Positions 8,293-18,912 are shown, numbered from the stretch's first letter. The stretch: DNA of 22,567 bases from CAYWBW01 sp964456745 (GCA_964456745.1 CAYWBW010000029.1:1-22567), one strand, 5' to 3'. The notes: generated from the letters alone by a model not told the origin. A program made the numbers and translations.

Positions 8293-9843
8293 ATGTCAAA
8301 AAATAATAATTCATCATTAGATAATTTTGAAAAAAATCTTTTTAAAGCCGCTGACAAATTGAGAAAAAATATTGATGCAGCAGAATATAAGCATGTTGTA
8401 TTATGACTTATATTTCTTAAATATATATCGGATTCATTTGAAGAGCTGTATCAAAAATTGGAAAAATGAGAATGAGATTATAAATGAGCAGATCCAGAGG
8501 ATAAAGATGAATATATGGCAGAAAATGTTTTTTGGGTTCCTCAAAATGCAAGATGGGCTTATTTGCACTCTAGGGCAAAAATGCCAACAGTGGGAAAAGA
8601 TATCGATGATGCAATGGAGTTAATAGAAAAAGAAAACTCTAGTCTCAAATGAATACTTCCAAAAGTATATGCACGTCCAAATTTAGATAAAACTGCTCTT
8701 TGATGATTAATTGATTTGATTTGAGATACTGCTATTTGAGATGAAGCATCAAAATCAAAAGATGTATTATGAAGAGTATATGAATACTTTTTAGGTGAAT
8801 TTGCAAATGCTGAATGAAAAAAATGAGGTCAGTTTTATACTCCTAAATCTATTGTAAAAATTCTTGTAGAAATGATCGAACCATTTAAAGGTCGTGTTTA
8901 TGATCCTGCTTGCTGAAGTGGGGGTATGTTTGTAATGAGTGAGAAGTTTGTACTTGAGCATTCTGGCAGACTTGATCAAATATCGCTTTACGGTCAAGAA
9001 AGTAATCAGACAACTTACAGGTTGAGCAGGATGAATATGGCTATTAGGTGAATTGATTGATCTCAAATCAAATGGAATAGCGAATGATCATTTCTTAAAG
9101 ATTCACATCCTGATTTAAAAGCTGATTATATAATTGCTAACCCTCCGTTTAATCAAAGCGACTGGGGTCAAGATATACTTAGAAATGATCCAAGATGGCA
9201 ATATGGCGTTCCTCCTGCATGAAATGCAAACTATTGATGGATGCAACATATGATTTATCATCTAGCTCCTAAGTGAGTACTATGACTTGTGTTAGCAAAT
9301 TGATCTTTAAGTTCAAATACTTCTTGAGAATGAGAAATAAGACAAAGGATTTTAGAAGCTGATCTTGTAGATTGCATAGTAGCTCTACCTAAACAATTAT
9401 TTTATAATACATGAATACCTGCTTGCCTTTGGTTTATTTCTAAAAAAAGGCATGAAATGAATTGAGAAAGAAAAAGAAATTGAGAAATATTATTTATTGA
9501 TGCCTCTGAGATGTGATTTTTGGCAGATAGAACACATAGAGAATTTACAGACAAAGATACAGATAAAATAACTAAAACTTACCACGAATGGAGAAATACA
9601 GATTGAAAATATGAAGATATAAAATGATTTTGCAAGTCTACAAAATTTGATGAAATTAAAAAGCATAATTTTGTATTAACACCATGAAGGTATGTTGGTA
9701 TTCCTGATGAAATAGATGACTGAATACCTTTCAAAGATAAAATGGCAGACCTTACAGATAAATTATCTAAACAAATGAAAAAAGAAAAAGAGCTTGATGA
9801 TGAAATAAAGAAACAGCTTTCAAATATTTGATTTGGTATTTAA
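8293..9843 (+). CDS. hsdM: Type I restriction-modification DNA methyltransferase HsdM
   Basis: 516 residues, full length for HsdM. The N-terminal helical domain (LDNFEKNLFKAADKLRKNID...) is followed by GGQFYTPKSIVKILVEMI, then the SAM-binding motif DPACGSGG beginning at residue 204 and the catalytic NPPF at 283, as in N6-adenine methyltransferases. The C-terminal helix pairs with HsdS in the usual 2M:1S complex, which methylates the host site and, with HsdR, cleaves unmodified DNA. Of 44 glycines, 32 are UGA, including the first of the SAM motif. It is the first gene of a seven-gene operon; hepT follows after 24 bases. Confidence 0.96.
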
Positions 9844-9867
9844 TAATTTATAAATAAAAATATTAAT

Positions 9868-10290
9868 ATGACATATACACCAATACAATGGCAACAAAGA
9901 TTCCAAAATCTTGAAAGAGCTTTCATTTCTCTTCAAGAAAGTCAAAAAGAACTTGGAAAAGATGATAAAAACCTTTTTGTTAGAGATTCCTTGATCCAAA
10001 GATATGAATATACTATAGAACTTGCATGGAAAACTCTCAAGGACTATCTAGAGGAAGAATGATTTACCGATATATCTTCTCCAAAACAAGCTGTAAGACA
10101 AGGATTTAAAGAATGATTGATAAAAGATGGCAATCTATGGATTAAAGCTCTTGATGATAGAAACAAAACCTCTCATGCTTATGATGAAAACATGGCAGAA
10201 GAAGTTACAGAAGATATTAATAATAAATACTTTTCTCTTTTGAGAGATTTATATTTCTTTTTTAAACAACAAATAGATGCAGACAAATAG
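9868..10290 (+). CDS. hepT: HepT-like HEPN toxin (nucleotidyltransferase partner)
   Basis: 140 residues, typical of the HI0074/HepT family. The motif RNKTSHAY at residues 98-105 fits the RX4HXY active site of HepT RNases, in which Arg and His cut RNA and the Tyr is the site that MntA modifies with AMP. The helical N-terminus (WQQRFQNLERAFISLQESQ) and RYEYTIELAWKTLKDYL are also family features. It overlaps the following MntA-HsdS gene by 14 bases, so the two are translationally coupled. Its place between hsdM and hsdS suggests that toxin release could be tied to loss of the specificity subunit; that is inference. Both UGA and GGN glycines occur. Confidence 0.88.
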
Positions 10291-11737
10291 TTTTTGATTT
10301 TTACAGCAAGAATGGCAAGAAATGCTTGATGTTTTTAAAAAATATCAAGATATTGAAAAAGTAGTTTTGTTTTGATCTAGAGCAAAAAATACTTTCAAGA
10401 CTGCCTCTGATGTTGATATTACTATTTATTGAGACAATGTTAATCATTCTCTTATTGCTAGCTTGCAAAGTGATTTTGAAGATTCTAGTATTCCTTATTT
10501 TTATGATATTCTTAATTATAAGACAATTAATTCTGATGAGCTTAAGGAGCATATTAGGAGGTATGGGAAGGTTATTTATGAGAAAGGTAGGAATGAATGG
10601 GTTGAGACTACTTTGGGGGAAGTTGTGAAAATAATGTATGGCAAAGATCATAAAAAATTAAAAGATGGGCAATATCCTTTATATGGTTCTGGTGGAATTA
10701 TGAGATATGTTGAAAGTTTTTTATATAATAAAGAATCAATTTTAATCCCAAGGAAAGGAACTTTGAGCAATTTGTTTTTTATAGATAAGCCATTTTGGAC
10801 AGTTGATACACTTTTTTATACTAAAATAGATACTTCAAAAACTTTACCAAAGTTTCTTTTTTATAAATTAAAGATAATGAACTTAGAAAGTCTGAATGTA
10901 GGCTCGGCAGTTCCAAGTTTAACGACTAATGTTTTAAATGATGTTATTTTAAATCTTCCACCTCTTCCTGAACAAAAAGCCATTGCATCTATTCTTTCAT
11001 CTTTTGATGACAAGATTGAGCTTTTGAGAGAGCAAAATAAGACCTTAGAAAATATTTCTCAGAATATTTTTAAAGAATGGTTTGTGAATTTTAATTTTCC
11101 ATGAGCTAACTGAAAGATGATTGATTCTGAGCTTGGGAAGATTCCTAAAGAGTGGAGAGTTTGAAAGTTATGAGATCTAAATAGCCATTTGAAGGATAAT
11201 ATTAAACCATATCAAAATCCTGATAATCTGTTTGCCCACTACAGCCTACCTGATTTTGATCAATGAGAAAAACCAAATACCACTGAAAGTAATTTAATTC
11301 TTAGCAATAAATACAAAGTTCACTCAATGTCATTTCTTGTATCAAAATTAAATCCTAAAACTCCTAGAATTTGGATGATTTTCAAACCTGATGATAACTG
11401 AATTTGCTCAACAGAATTTCAAGTAATTAAACCAAATGATTTGAAAGTTTTTGCCTATGTTTATTCAATTTTAAGATCTGAGTCTTTTATAAATGAACTG
11501 TTTTCAAAGGCTAAATGAACAAGCAGTAGTCATCAGAGAGTTAGCCCACAGGATATTTTAGATGCAAAAATTATTATTTCAGATGATATTACAATGAATG
11601 AATATCAAAATTTAATTTTTCCTATGTTAGAAAAAATTGATAAAAATAAATATCAGATACAAAATCTTTCTAATATTCGTGATATTCTGTTGCCTAAATT
11701 AATGTGCAGGGAAGTTGAAGTTAATTTTGAAAAATAA
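10277..11737 (+). CDS. hsdS: MntA nucleotidyltransferase fused to HsdS specificity subunit
   Basis: 486 residues from ATG 10277, inside the end of hepT. Residues 1-100 are a minimal nucleotidyltransferase: VVLFGSRAKN and SDVDITIY give G33-S34-x10-D45-x-D47, the MntA signature, followed by HIRRYGKVIYE, where free-standing MntA proteins normally stop. From N106 (NEWVETTLGEV) a complete HsdS begins: first target-recognition domain, the conserved LPPLPEQKAIASIL with its long helix (from 227), a second domain opening at SELGKIPKEWRVGKL, and a C-terminal helix. Thus the antitoxin that inactivates HepT by AMP transfer is joined to the subunit that chooses the DNA site. Glycine codons change along the gene: 3 of 3 UGA before about 10460, 0 of 10 in 10560-11100, 7 of 8 afterwards, so the first recognition domain was probably imported. 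The junction has no stop or frameshift. Confidence 0.9.
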
Positions 11738-11741
11738 CTAC

Positions 11742-12416
11742 ATGAAAAAAATAATTTACATATTCATATTAATAATATTTTTTTCATTAAATGCTTTTGC
11801 AAAGCATAGTGATAACTTTTTTACCTATTTAAGTAAAATAATTTATGAAGATTGTAGAAGTTATGATATTATTATCAGTGATCAAAATCCAGGTATTAAA
11901 TACCTTGACACATGAGAACTTGTAAAAAAAATAAAACAACCTGTAGATATTGTAAGTATTGAATATTTGCTTCGTTGATTAGATAAATACAATCAATGGG
12001 ATGATAAACTTAATAACTGAAGTTTAATAGTGAAAGCTCCAAATGGAAAAAGCTGATCTGGTATTTTATCTTGTTGAAGTGGATATCTAGATATTTGGTG
12101 AAATGATTATTTTTGGAATTGACAGCAAGTTGAACCTATTCAAAACTTTCAAATTAAAGATAATGCAAAAGCTACTTTTTGATCAAATAGTCCAATTCTT
12201 GAAACAAATGGAGATAATAATAAAATATGAATTTCAAATAATTGAAATATTAATAAGTCAGAAAATAATTTACTTATTAATTTAACTTTTAAAAAATGAC
12301 TTATTTGAGGATTTATATTATGAATTATTACTTGATTACTTATTAAAAAAAGATTTTTTAAGAAAATATTTATAAAAAACTTGATGTATAAAGTCAAGAA
12401 TATTTTGACTTTTTAG
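11742..12416 (+). CDS. Secreted, C-terminally membrane-anchored protein
   Basis: 224 residues. A classical signal peptide (KK, a hydrophobic run, then NAFA-K, cleavage probably after residue 20) is followed by a mostly polar extracytoplasmic domain rich in Asn, Trp and UGA-coded Gly (for example GNDYFWNGQQVE), then a C-terminal hydrophobic helix LIGGFILGIITGLLI with a basic tail. This is the layout of a surface protein anchored by its C-terminus. A Cys pair near residues 32 and 117 might form a disulfide. I recognise no family. It sits 4 bases after hsdS and 14 before higB, so it is part of the defence operon, where a secreted protein is unexpected; a role in sensing or blocking incoming DNA or phage is conceivable but unsupported. 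Confidence 0.72.
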
Positions 12417-12430
12417 CAAAAATTAATAAA

Positions 12431-12763
12431 ATGGAGATACGTTGGAAAAGCAAAAGGCTAAAAAGTGAATTAGAAAATAATGATTTTTTAGAGTCTCTCT
12501 ATGGAAAAAAAGTAGCCAGAAACGTTGTAAAAAGATTGAATGAAATAAAATATAGTGATTCATATACAGATATACCATCTAATGCAAAAAAACATTCAGT
12601 TAAAAAAGGTAATAAATTTTTATACTTTGCCGTTGATTTACCTAATGAATGATGATGAAGATGAAAATGGAGACTTACATTTGAACCATATTGAAATCCT
12701 GATTTAGCAAAACAAAGTACTATAAAAAATGTAAAAATACTTTGAATAATAAATTATCATTAA
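12431..12763 (+). CDS. higB: HigB-like toxin (RelE superfamily)
   Basis: 110 residues. The N-terminus IRWKSKRLKSELEN, the helix GKKVARNVVKRLNEI, then KKHSVKKG, a strand FLYFAVDL and KWRLTFEPYGN match HigB/killer-protein toxins, which cut mRNA at the ribosome. The loop before the conserved WRLTF strand is encoded with four UGA in five codons (GGGRG, residues 74-78), so in any standard-code cell the product ends at residue 73, before the essential strand. The antitoxin gene follows after 8 bases, the usual higBA order. Confidence 0.82.
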
Positions 12764-12771
12764 AAAATAAA

Positions 12772-13857
12772 ATGGGTAAAATATGATACAAATCACCAAT
12801 GGCAATACACCCTTGAGAAACTCTTAAAGAAAATTTAGAAGAGCTAAATATTTCACAAAAAGATCTTGCACTTAGATCTAGTATGACAGAAGAAACTATA
12901 AGTAGAATTATACACTGAAAAGCTCCAATTACTTTTGAATCAGCTTTAAAATTTGAAAGAGTTTTATGAATATCTAGAGATTTTTGGATTAAATTTCAAG
13001 AAGGCTATGATAAGGATTTATTGAGACTAAAAGAAGAAAAAAAATTAAAAAACGAAAGTATTTATTTAGATAAATTTTCTTGTTATTTAGAATTAGCAAA
13101 AATGTGATTTGTAAAAGTAACTAGAAATAAGATAGAAAAGGTAGAAGAGTTGCTTCGTTTTTTTGCCGTTGAATCTCTATCTCTAGTTAAGAAAACTGAA
13201 GAAATTGCATATAGAAAATCTACTCAAAAAAAGATTAATCAAGAATCATTGGCAGCTTGGTTGAGGATTTGAGAAATAGAAGCAAATAAAATTGAAGTTA
13301 AAAACTATGATGAAAAGAAGTTAAAAACAAATTTAGAAAGGTTGAGACTTTTAACAAACGAAAGAGCAGAAATTTTTTCTGAAAAATTAAAGGATATTTG
13401 TGTTGAATGCTGAGTAATTGTTATTTATACACCAGCATTAAAAAATACATTAGTTAATGGTTCTACAAGGTGGATAAATAATAATCCTGTGATTCAGCTT
13501 AGCTTAAGGTGAGCTTATGCAGACACCTTTTGGTTTACATTTTTTCATGAGATTTGACATATTTTAAAACATTTAAAGAAAAGTAAAAAATGATTTTTTG
13601 TTGATATTGATAATGATGAAAAATGCATCACAGAAGAAGAAGCAGATATTTTTTCACAAAAAACTTTAATTCCCGACGAAAAGGATTTCAAAAACAAATT
13701 TGTTAACTTAGACAATTTAGCTCAAAAAATTGAACAATACTCCAATGCGATAAAAATCGATAAATGAATAGTCGCATGAAGGCTAGCTAAAGAAACTGGT
13801 GATTGGTCTAAATTTGCTAGATTTAGAACAAGACTTCAATTTATTGATAAAAAATAA
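12772..13857 (+). CDS. higA: HigA antitoxin fused to ImmA/IrrE-type peptidase
   Basis: 361 residues. Residues 10-80 are a HigA helix-turn-helix of the Xre type (HPGETLKENLEELNISQKDLA, TEETISRIIHGKAPIT). The rest matches the ImmA/IrrE peptidase family with HEIGH at residues 259-263, where His259, Glu260 and His263 would bind zinc and act in catalysis; the Gly in HEIGH is UGA. EEEADIFS (near 286) supplies the downstream acidic ligand. HigA neutralises HigB and represses the promoter; ImmA-type proteases cleave repressors of mobile elements. Fusions of this kind are known. The gene lies 8 bases after higB and 8 before hsdR, so antitoxin and restriction enzyme share one transcript. Confidence 0.88.
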
Positions 13858-13865
13858 ATAAACCT

Positions 13866-16800
13866 ATGACTAAAATATACGAATCAGATGTCGAAGAAAT
13901 GACAATTGAAACCCTTGTGTCTCAGTGATATACATACCTAGACACTGAAACTCAAGAAGTAGAAAGACCTGATCTTTCCGAAGTAGTATTAAAAGATAGG
14001 CTAAAAGATGCTGTCGATACTCTTAATCCTGATATCCCATCAGATGCTAAAGATTTTGCATTTAAGCAAATACTCACACTAACCTCGCAAGATCTCGTAG
14101 AAAATAATGAAACATTTCATAAGTTTTTAACAGAATGAGTTCCTGTTGAGTATCAAAAAAATTGAGATACTGTTTGATGAATTGTAAATATTGTAGATTA
14201 TGATAATCCATCGCTGAATAACTTCATAGTAACAAATCAATTCACCATAACTAACAATCATGTAATTAAAAGACCTGATATAATTATATTAATAAATGGA
14301 TTGCCATTAGTTGTAATTGAGCTTAAAAACCCAACAGATGAGAATGCCACAGTCAAAAAAGCTTATACTCAACTGCAAAACTACAAAGACGCAATTCCAA
14401 ATCTTTTTAATTATAATGCAGTGCTTATTGCCTCTGATTGATTAGACGCTAAAGCATGATCTTTAACAGCATGATGGACAAGATTTATGAATTGGAAAAC
14501 TGTTGATTGAATTAAAGAAGATCCACTGACTGTACCACAAATAGATACTATGATAAGATGAATGCTAAGACCTGATGTACTACTAGAACTTATTAAGCAA
14601 TTCACTGTATTTGAAAAATCTAAAAAAGAAGATTTAAAAACATGACAAATCCAAATTGAAACAGTTAAAAAGATTGCTTCGTATCATCAATATCATGCAG
14701 TTAATAAGGCTGTTGAATCTACAATAAGAGCAACAAATATTGATAATTGAATTTTAACACTTAGGCAAGAACCTGAAAGTTATTGACTTAAATCTGTAAA
14801 AAATCAAAGCAAGTGAGATAAAAAGGCATGAGTTGTTTGGCATACACAGTGATCATGAAAATCTCTATCGATGGTATTTTATGCTGGAAAAATAGTGTTA
14901 GATTTAAACAATCCAACGATTGTAGTAATGACAGATAGGAATGATCTTGATGATCAATTATTTGATACTTTTGCCAGCTGTAAACAATTACTTAGACAAG
15001 ACCCAGTTCAAGCAAAAAATAGATGAGACCTAAAAGACTTACTCAAGACAGCATGATGATGAATCGTGTTTACTACTATACAAAAATTCTATCCCGAAGA
15101 TTGAGAAACTATTCACGAACTACTTTCAGATAGAAAAAATATTGTAGTAGTTGCCGATGAAGCCCACAGGAGTCAATACTGATTTAAAGCAAAAACCAGA
15201 GAGACAGAGAAATGAGCAGTTGTTACTTATTGAAATGCAAAATATTTAAGAGATGCACTTCCTAATGCATCATTTATTTGATTTACATGAACACCTATTG
15301 AAAACGAAGATAAATCAACACCAGCAGTGTTTTGAAATTACATTGATATATATGATATATCACAAGCAGTTGAAGACTGAGCTACTGTAAGAATATATTA
15401 TGAATCAAGATTGGTTAAGATACATCTTAAGGAAGAAGAGAAAGAAAGGCTTGATGCACAAGTAGAGGAAATTACAGAATGAGAAGAATCAACTGCTAAA
15501 GATAAAGCAAAAGCTAAATGGACTCAACTTGAAGCAATAGTATGACATTCAGATAGATTAAAATCAGTAGCAGAAGATTTTATTAAGCATTATGAAATCA
15601 GACAAGAAGCTAATGAATGAAAATCAATTTTTGTATCAATGAGTCGTAGAATTGCAGTAGAATTATATGATACAATTATTAAATTAAGACCTGAGTGGCA
15701 TGATACAGATCTTAATAAATGAGCAATTAAGGTTGTAATGACATCAAGCTCCTCAGACCCACAAAATTGGCAACAACATGATACTAGCAAAAAAGAACGC
15801 AAAGCTCTTTGAGATAGATTAAAAGACCCAAGTGACCCATTAAAAATTGTAATAGTTAGAGATATGTGGCTCACATGATTTGATGCACCTTGTTTAAATA
15901 CAATGTATATCGATAAGCCAATGAAATGACACAATCTTATGCAGGCAATTGCTCGTGTAAATCGTGTTTATAAAGATAAGCCATGATGACTTATTGTTGA
16001 TTATATCTGAATAGCTTCAAATCTTAAAAAGGCATTAGCTACTTATACAGAAAGCTGAGGTGAAGGTGATCCAGCATTAGAACAAGAAGAAGCAGTAGCA
16101 CCAATGTTAGAAAAATATGAAGTAGTATCACAAATGTTCAGTTGATTTAATTTTAATAGATATTTTACAGCAGATATTAGAGAAAAAATGACTATTATTC
16201 TTGAGGCTCAAGAGCATATATTATGATTAGAAGATTGAAAAAATAGATTTACTAAAGAAGTATGATTATTATCTAAAGCGTACGCTCTTTCATTACCACA
16301 CTTAAAAGCAATGGAAATAAAAGATTGAGTTTGATTTTTCCAAGCGATAAAGGCTCGTCTTACTAAGTTTGAGCCTAGTTGAAATTGAAAAAGTGATGAT
16401 GAAATTGAGACATCGATAAGACAAATTGTAGATAAGGCTGTTGTATCTGAATGAGTAATAGATATTTTTGATGCAGCTTGAATTAAAAAACCTGATATAT
16501 CTATTTTATCTGATGATTTTTTAGAAGAAGTTAAAGGAATGAAAAGAAAAAATGTTGCATTAGAATTACTTAAAAAAATTCTTAATGATGAAATTAAAGT
16601 TAGATCAAAGAAGAATTTCATACAAAGTAAAAAACTTTCTGATATGCTTGAAAATGCAATAAAAAAATATCAAAATAATCTTATTACTGCAGCTCAAGTA
16701 ATTGAAGAGCTTATTAATATTGCAAAAGATGTAAGAAATTGAGACGATAGGGCAAACGATCTCTGATTAACCGATTATGAAATAGCCTTTTATGATGCAC

Positions 16801-17051
16801 TTTCAAATAATGATAGTGCAAAATGAATAATTTGAGACGATACACTGAGAGAGCTTGCCTGTGTTTTAGTTGAGCGAGTTAAATCAAATGCTTCAATAGA
16901 TTGGACAATCAAGGAAACAGTTCAAGCGAAATTAAGAGCAATAGTAAAAAGAACCTTAAGGCAATATTGATATCCACCTGATATGGCAAAATTAGCTACT
17001 GAGAATATATTAAAACAAGCTGAGCTTTTAGCTGATGAATGGGCAGTTTAA
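13866..17051 (+). CDS. hsdR: Type I restriction endonuclease subunit HsdR
   Basis: 1061 residues, full length. An N-terminal PD-(D/E)xK nuclease is seen as RPDIIILINGLPLVVIELKNP, with D138, E152 and K154. The superfamily 2 translocase follows: Walker A HTQGSGKS (326-333, both glycines UGA), DEAH (431-434), FTGTP, and motif VI QAIARVNRVYKDKPGG. A C-terminal helical domain of the HsdR type (around KKILNDEIKVRSKKN) binds the M2S core. HsdR pumps DNA and cuts far from the recognition site. It is the last gene of the operon, directly after higA, and is followed by a strong hairpin. UGA is the main glycine codon throughout, so it is a long-term resident of a code-25 genome. Confidence 0.96.
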
Positions 17052-17063
17052 ATATTAATTTCA

Positions 17064-17086
17064 GTTGGTGACAAATTGTCACCAAC
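17064..17086. terminator. Terminator between hsdR and the exonuclease gene
   Basis: A perfect 11-base inverted repeat around one central base (GTTGGTGACAA/TTGTCACCAAC), 13 bases after the hsdR stop. A short T-rich stretch follows on +. The next gene converges from the right, so it probably serves both directions. Confidence 0.7.
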
Positions 17087-17155
17087 TCACTTTATTCGAC
17101 TTGTAAGATATTGTTTAAGTTTTTTTCAATATTTTCCAACTGTTGGATGATTTTA

Positions 17156-17704
17156 TTAATTATTTGCTACATATTTTAATACTCAGAGTGTCATCAGGCA
17201 GTCTCATAATGCCCTGTGAGCGTTTTTAATTGGTACTTTGCATACATGTGCTGCTTTTGTTAATTTATGCCATCTATAGTTTCAATGATAGTTATTCCAT
17301 TCTCAATGAAATTCAGAGAATATATTCATTGCACATTTAGGATCGTATTCAAAATCAGGAAGTTTATATTTTCTATTTGTTTGACTAATCATTCTTGTAT
17401 CAAATGGAGAATTATAAATAATAACAGGTTTTCATTTAAGATGTTTTTTAACTTCATCATATATCTTATCCCAAGTTGGAGATTTATTATTTTCCAGAAA
17501 TTCCCTACTAATTCAATGAACTTCTTGAGCACCAGATTCAATATTTCAATGAGGTAATACTAAAGAGTCAAATATTGTATTTCAGCTTAGATCAATAATT
17601 GAAATATCAACAATTTCAGCTCATTTTCATAAGCCAGTAGTTTCAGTATCTATTATTACTGCACTTGATAACGATAATAATTGCTTAGCTCTTTTTTGTG
17701 GCAT
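17156..17704 (-). CDS. DnaQ-like 3'-5' exonuclease (DEDDh)
   Basis: 182 residues. IIDTETTGLGKGAEIVDISI (residues 17-36) gives motif I with D19 and E21; VHGISREF and IIYNSPFDTRMI supply motif II, and NAHRALGDCLMT the terminal His-x4-Asp of DEDDh exonucleases. This is the fold of the DNA polymerase III epsilon subunit and of many phage or repair exonucleases, which remove nucleotides from 3' ends. No polymerase or BRCT domain is attached. It is the last gene of the leftward replication cluster of the right-hand element, so a role in element replication or end processing is plausible. UGA codes most of its glycines. Confidence 0.85.
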
Positions 17705-17774
17705 ATATTTGAGTTACTTATTATTTATATTCTACAAATAATGGTTTTATAGGTAAAGAATATATTGAATTATT

Positions 17775-18007
17775 TTATTTTTTGTATTTTTCTAAATTTT
17801 CATGAGTTGTTAGTATATCAATATTAGTTTTTAAACTACCTAGCTCTTTAAATGCTTTCCAAACAATCTTATTTTTTTTTCATCATAAAAATCCTAAAGT
17901 CTTAATAACGGAAGCAGTATATTAATAACATCAGGATCAATAAAAACAGCTCATAATGTTGACTGTTCAGTATCTAATCAGTGCGGTAAAATCTTTAATT
18001 CATCCAT
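17775..18007 (-). pseudogene. Decayed N-terminal fragment of DnaB helicase
   Basis: From ATG 18007 on - the frame reads KILPHGLDTEQSTLGAVFID and DPDVINILLPLLRL, the start of the DnaB N-terminal domain, then hits TAG (a stop in code 25). Beyond it the sequence continues as DFYDE and, after a one-base slip in a run of nine A at 17872-17880, as NKIVWKAFKELGSLKTNID, all matching DnaB. It ends at TAA (17775) without the hinge or ATPase domain. So there are at least two disruptions plus loss of the C-terminal two thirds. Its place after a replisome-organiser gene is where phages carry their helicase. Confidence 0.78.
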
Positions 18008-18025
18008 TTTATTCTATTTTAGTGA

Positions 18026-18733
18026 TTAAAAGGGTTTGTCTCAAAAATCATCCATTGCCTTTGAATTAAGCATTGAATTACTATTTGCAAGTTCGTCATT
18101 CCATCTTCTTCAATTGATCCATGTCGTTGGATGTGGGATGAATTTGAGTTCAGTATTATTATTTTTCCAATACTCTACATGCCTCTTGAGTCAAGAGATT
18201 GCTGTACCTTGTTCTGATAATGATAGTTTAAGAAATTTTTGCTTAGCTTTTTCTTTTCATTCTTTTCTAAAATACAAGCTCCAAAATTCATTAAATTTCT
18301 GCTGTGTTTGATTATTTATATTATTCTTTTCATTCTTATCATTCTTAGTTCGTCTTCATTCTATCTTTGATTCATCTTCGTTTCTATCTTTGCTTTCTCT
18401 TGAGCAATCTATGAAATCATTGTTAATATAGCGAAAAATTGTTGCTTGCTTGGTCTTCGTTTTACTCTTCGTTTTTTGAATAACTCAAATTCATATTAAG
18501 CCATTTATTATTCTTGTTATTTGAGATTTCTGATTCTTTTCCAGTCAGAATTTAGCATATTCATTTTCTGACAATACAAATTCTCATTTTTTCATTCATT
18601 CAATAATACTGTCACTTGATCTAACTCTCGCTGAAATCATTAATAATATCGCTAATCTTAGTGGTTTTTTGCATGACCATATAAGTATTTCATTATACTG
18701 ATCTGTAGTTAATTTTGAGAAGAATGGTATCAT
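18026..18733 (-). CDS. Replisome organiser / replication initiator-like protein
   Basis: 235 residues. The N-terminal half resembles a winged helix-turn-helix (PLRLAILLMISARVRSSDSI and KSQITRIINGLIGIGVIQKT). A low-complexity charged linker (around residues 125-155) follows. The C-terminal part has FWSLYFRKEGKEKAKQKF, ISGLKRHVEYW and FIPHPTTWINGRRWNDEL, the block seen at the end of phage replication proteins that bind the origin and recruit DnaB. The adjacent dnaB remnant fits. It overlaps the end of the small gene upstream by 25 bases, suggesting coupled translation. The element probably replicates, or once did, autonomously. Confidence 0.8.
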
Positions 18734-18873
18734 TGTTTCTTGGTAAGGTTTTTATTATTGGCTTTGAGTTGAACTTTTCTAAGCCATGTAAGGTTGTTAA
18801 TTCGCTCTATGAAGCTTAAATCATCATAGAATTGCATAATTCATTCGATTATGTGGTTCTTTGTGTATTTCAT
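18709..18873 (-). CDS. Small helical protein in the replication cluster
   Basis: 54 residues, basic and helical, with HIIEGIMQFYDDLSFIERI followed by NNLTWLRKVQLKANNKN. No family recognised. It starts 40 bases after the stop of the Rha-like gene and overlaps the replication gene by 25 bases. It may be a genuine small protein or a translational coupler for the next gene. Confidence 0.5.
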
Positions 18874-18912
18874 AAATTAATATTTTATTTCAATCAAACA
18901 CATTAAGTACAC

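Noticed and set aside
8372..8623. Many short frames starting or ending at TGA, suggesting a field of pseudogenes
   Set aside because: They are artefacts of reading TGA as stop; in code 25 they merge into full genes or prove to be out-of-frame shadows.
10301..10651. 116-codon frame on - inside the mntA-hsdS gene
   Set aside because: It is antisense to a well-supported conserved gene and has low-complexity Ile/Asn composition.
17087..17155. Helical frame on - just after the exonuclease (NKIIQQLENIEKNLNNI)
   Set aside because: It has no start codon after a TAG. It may be a former C-terminal extension of the exonuclease, but nothing proves it.
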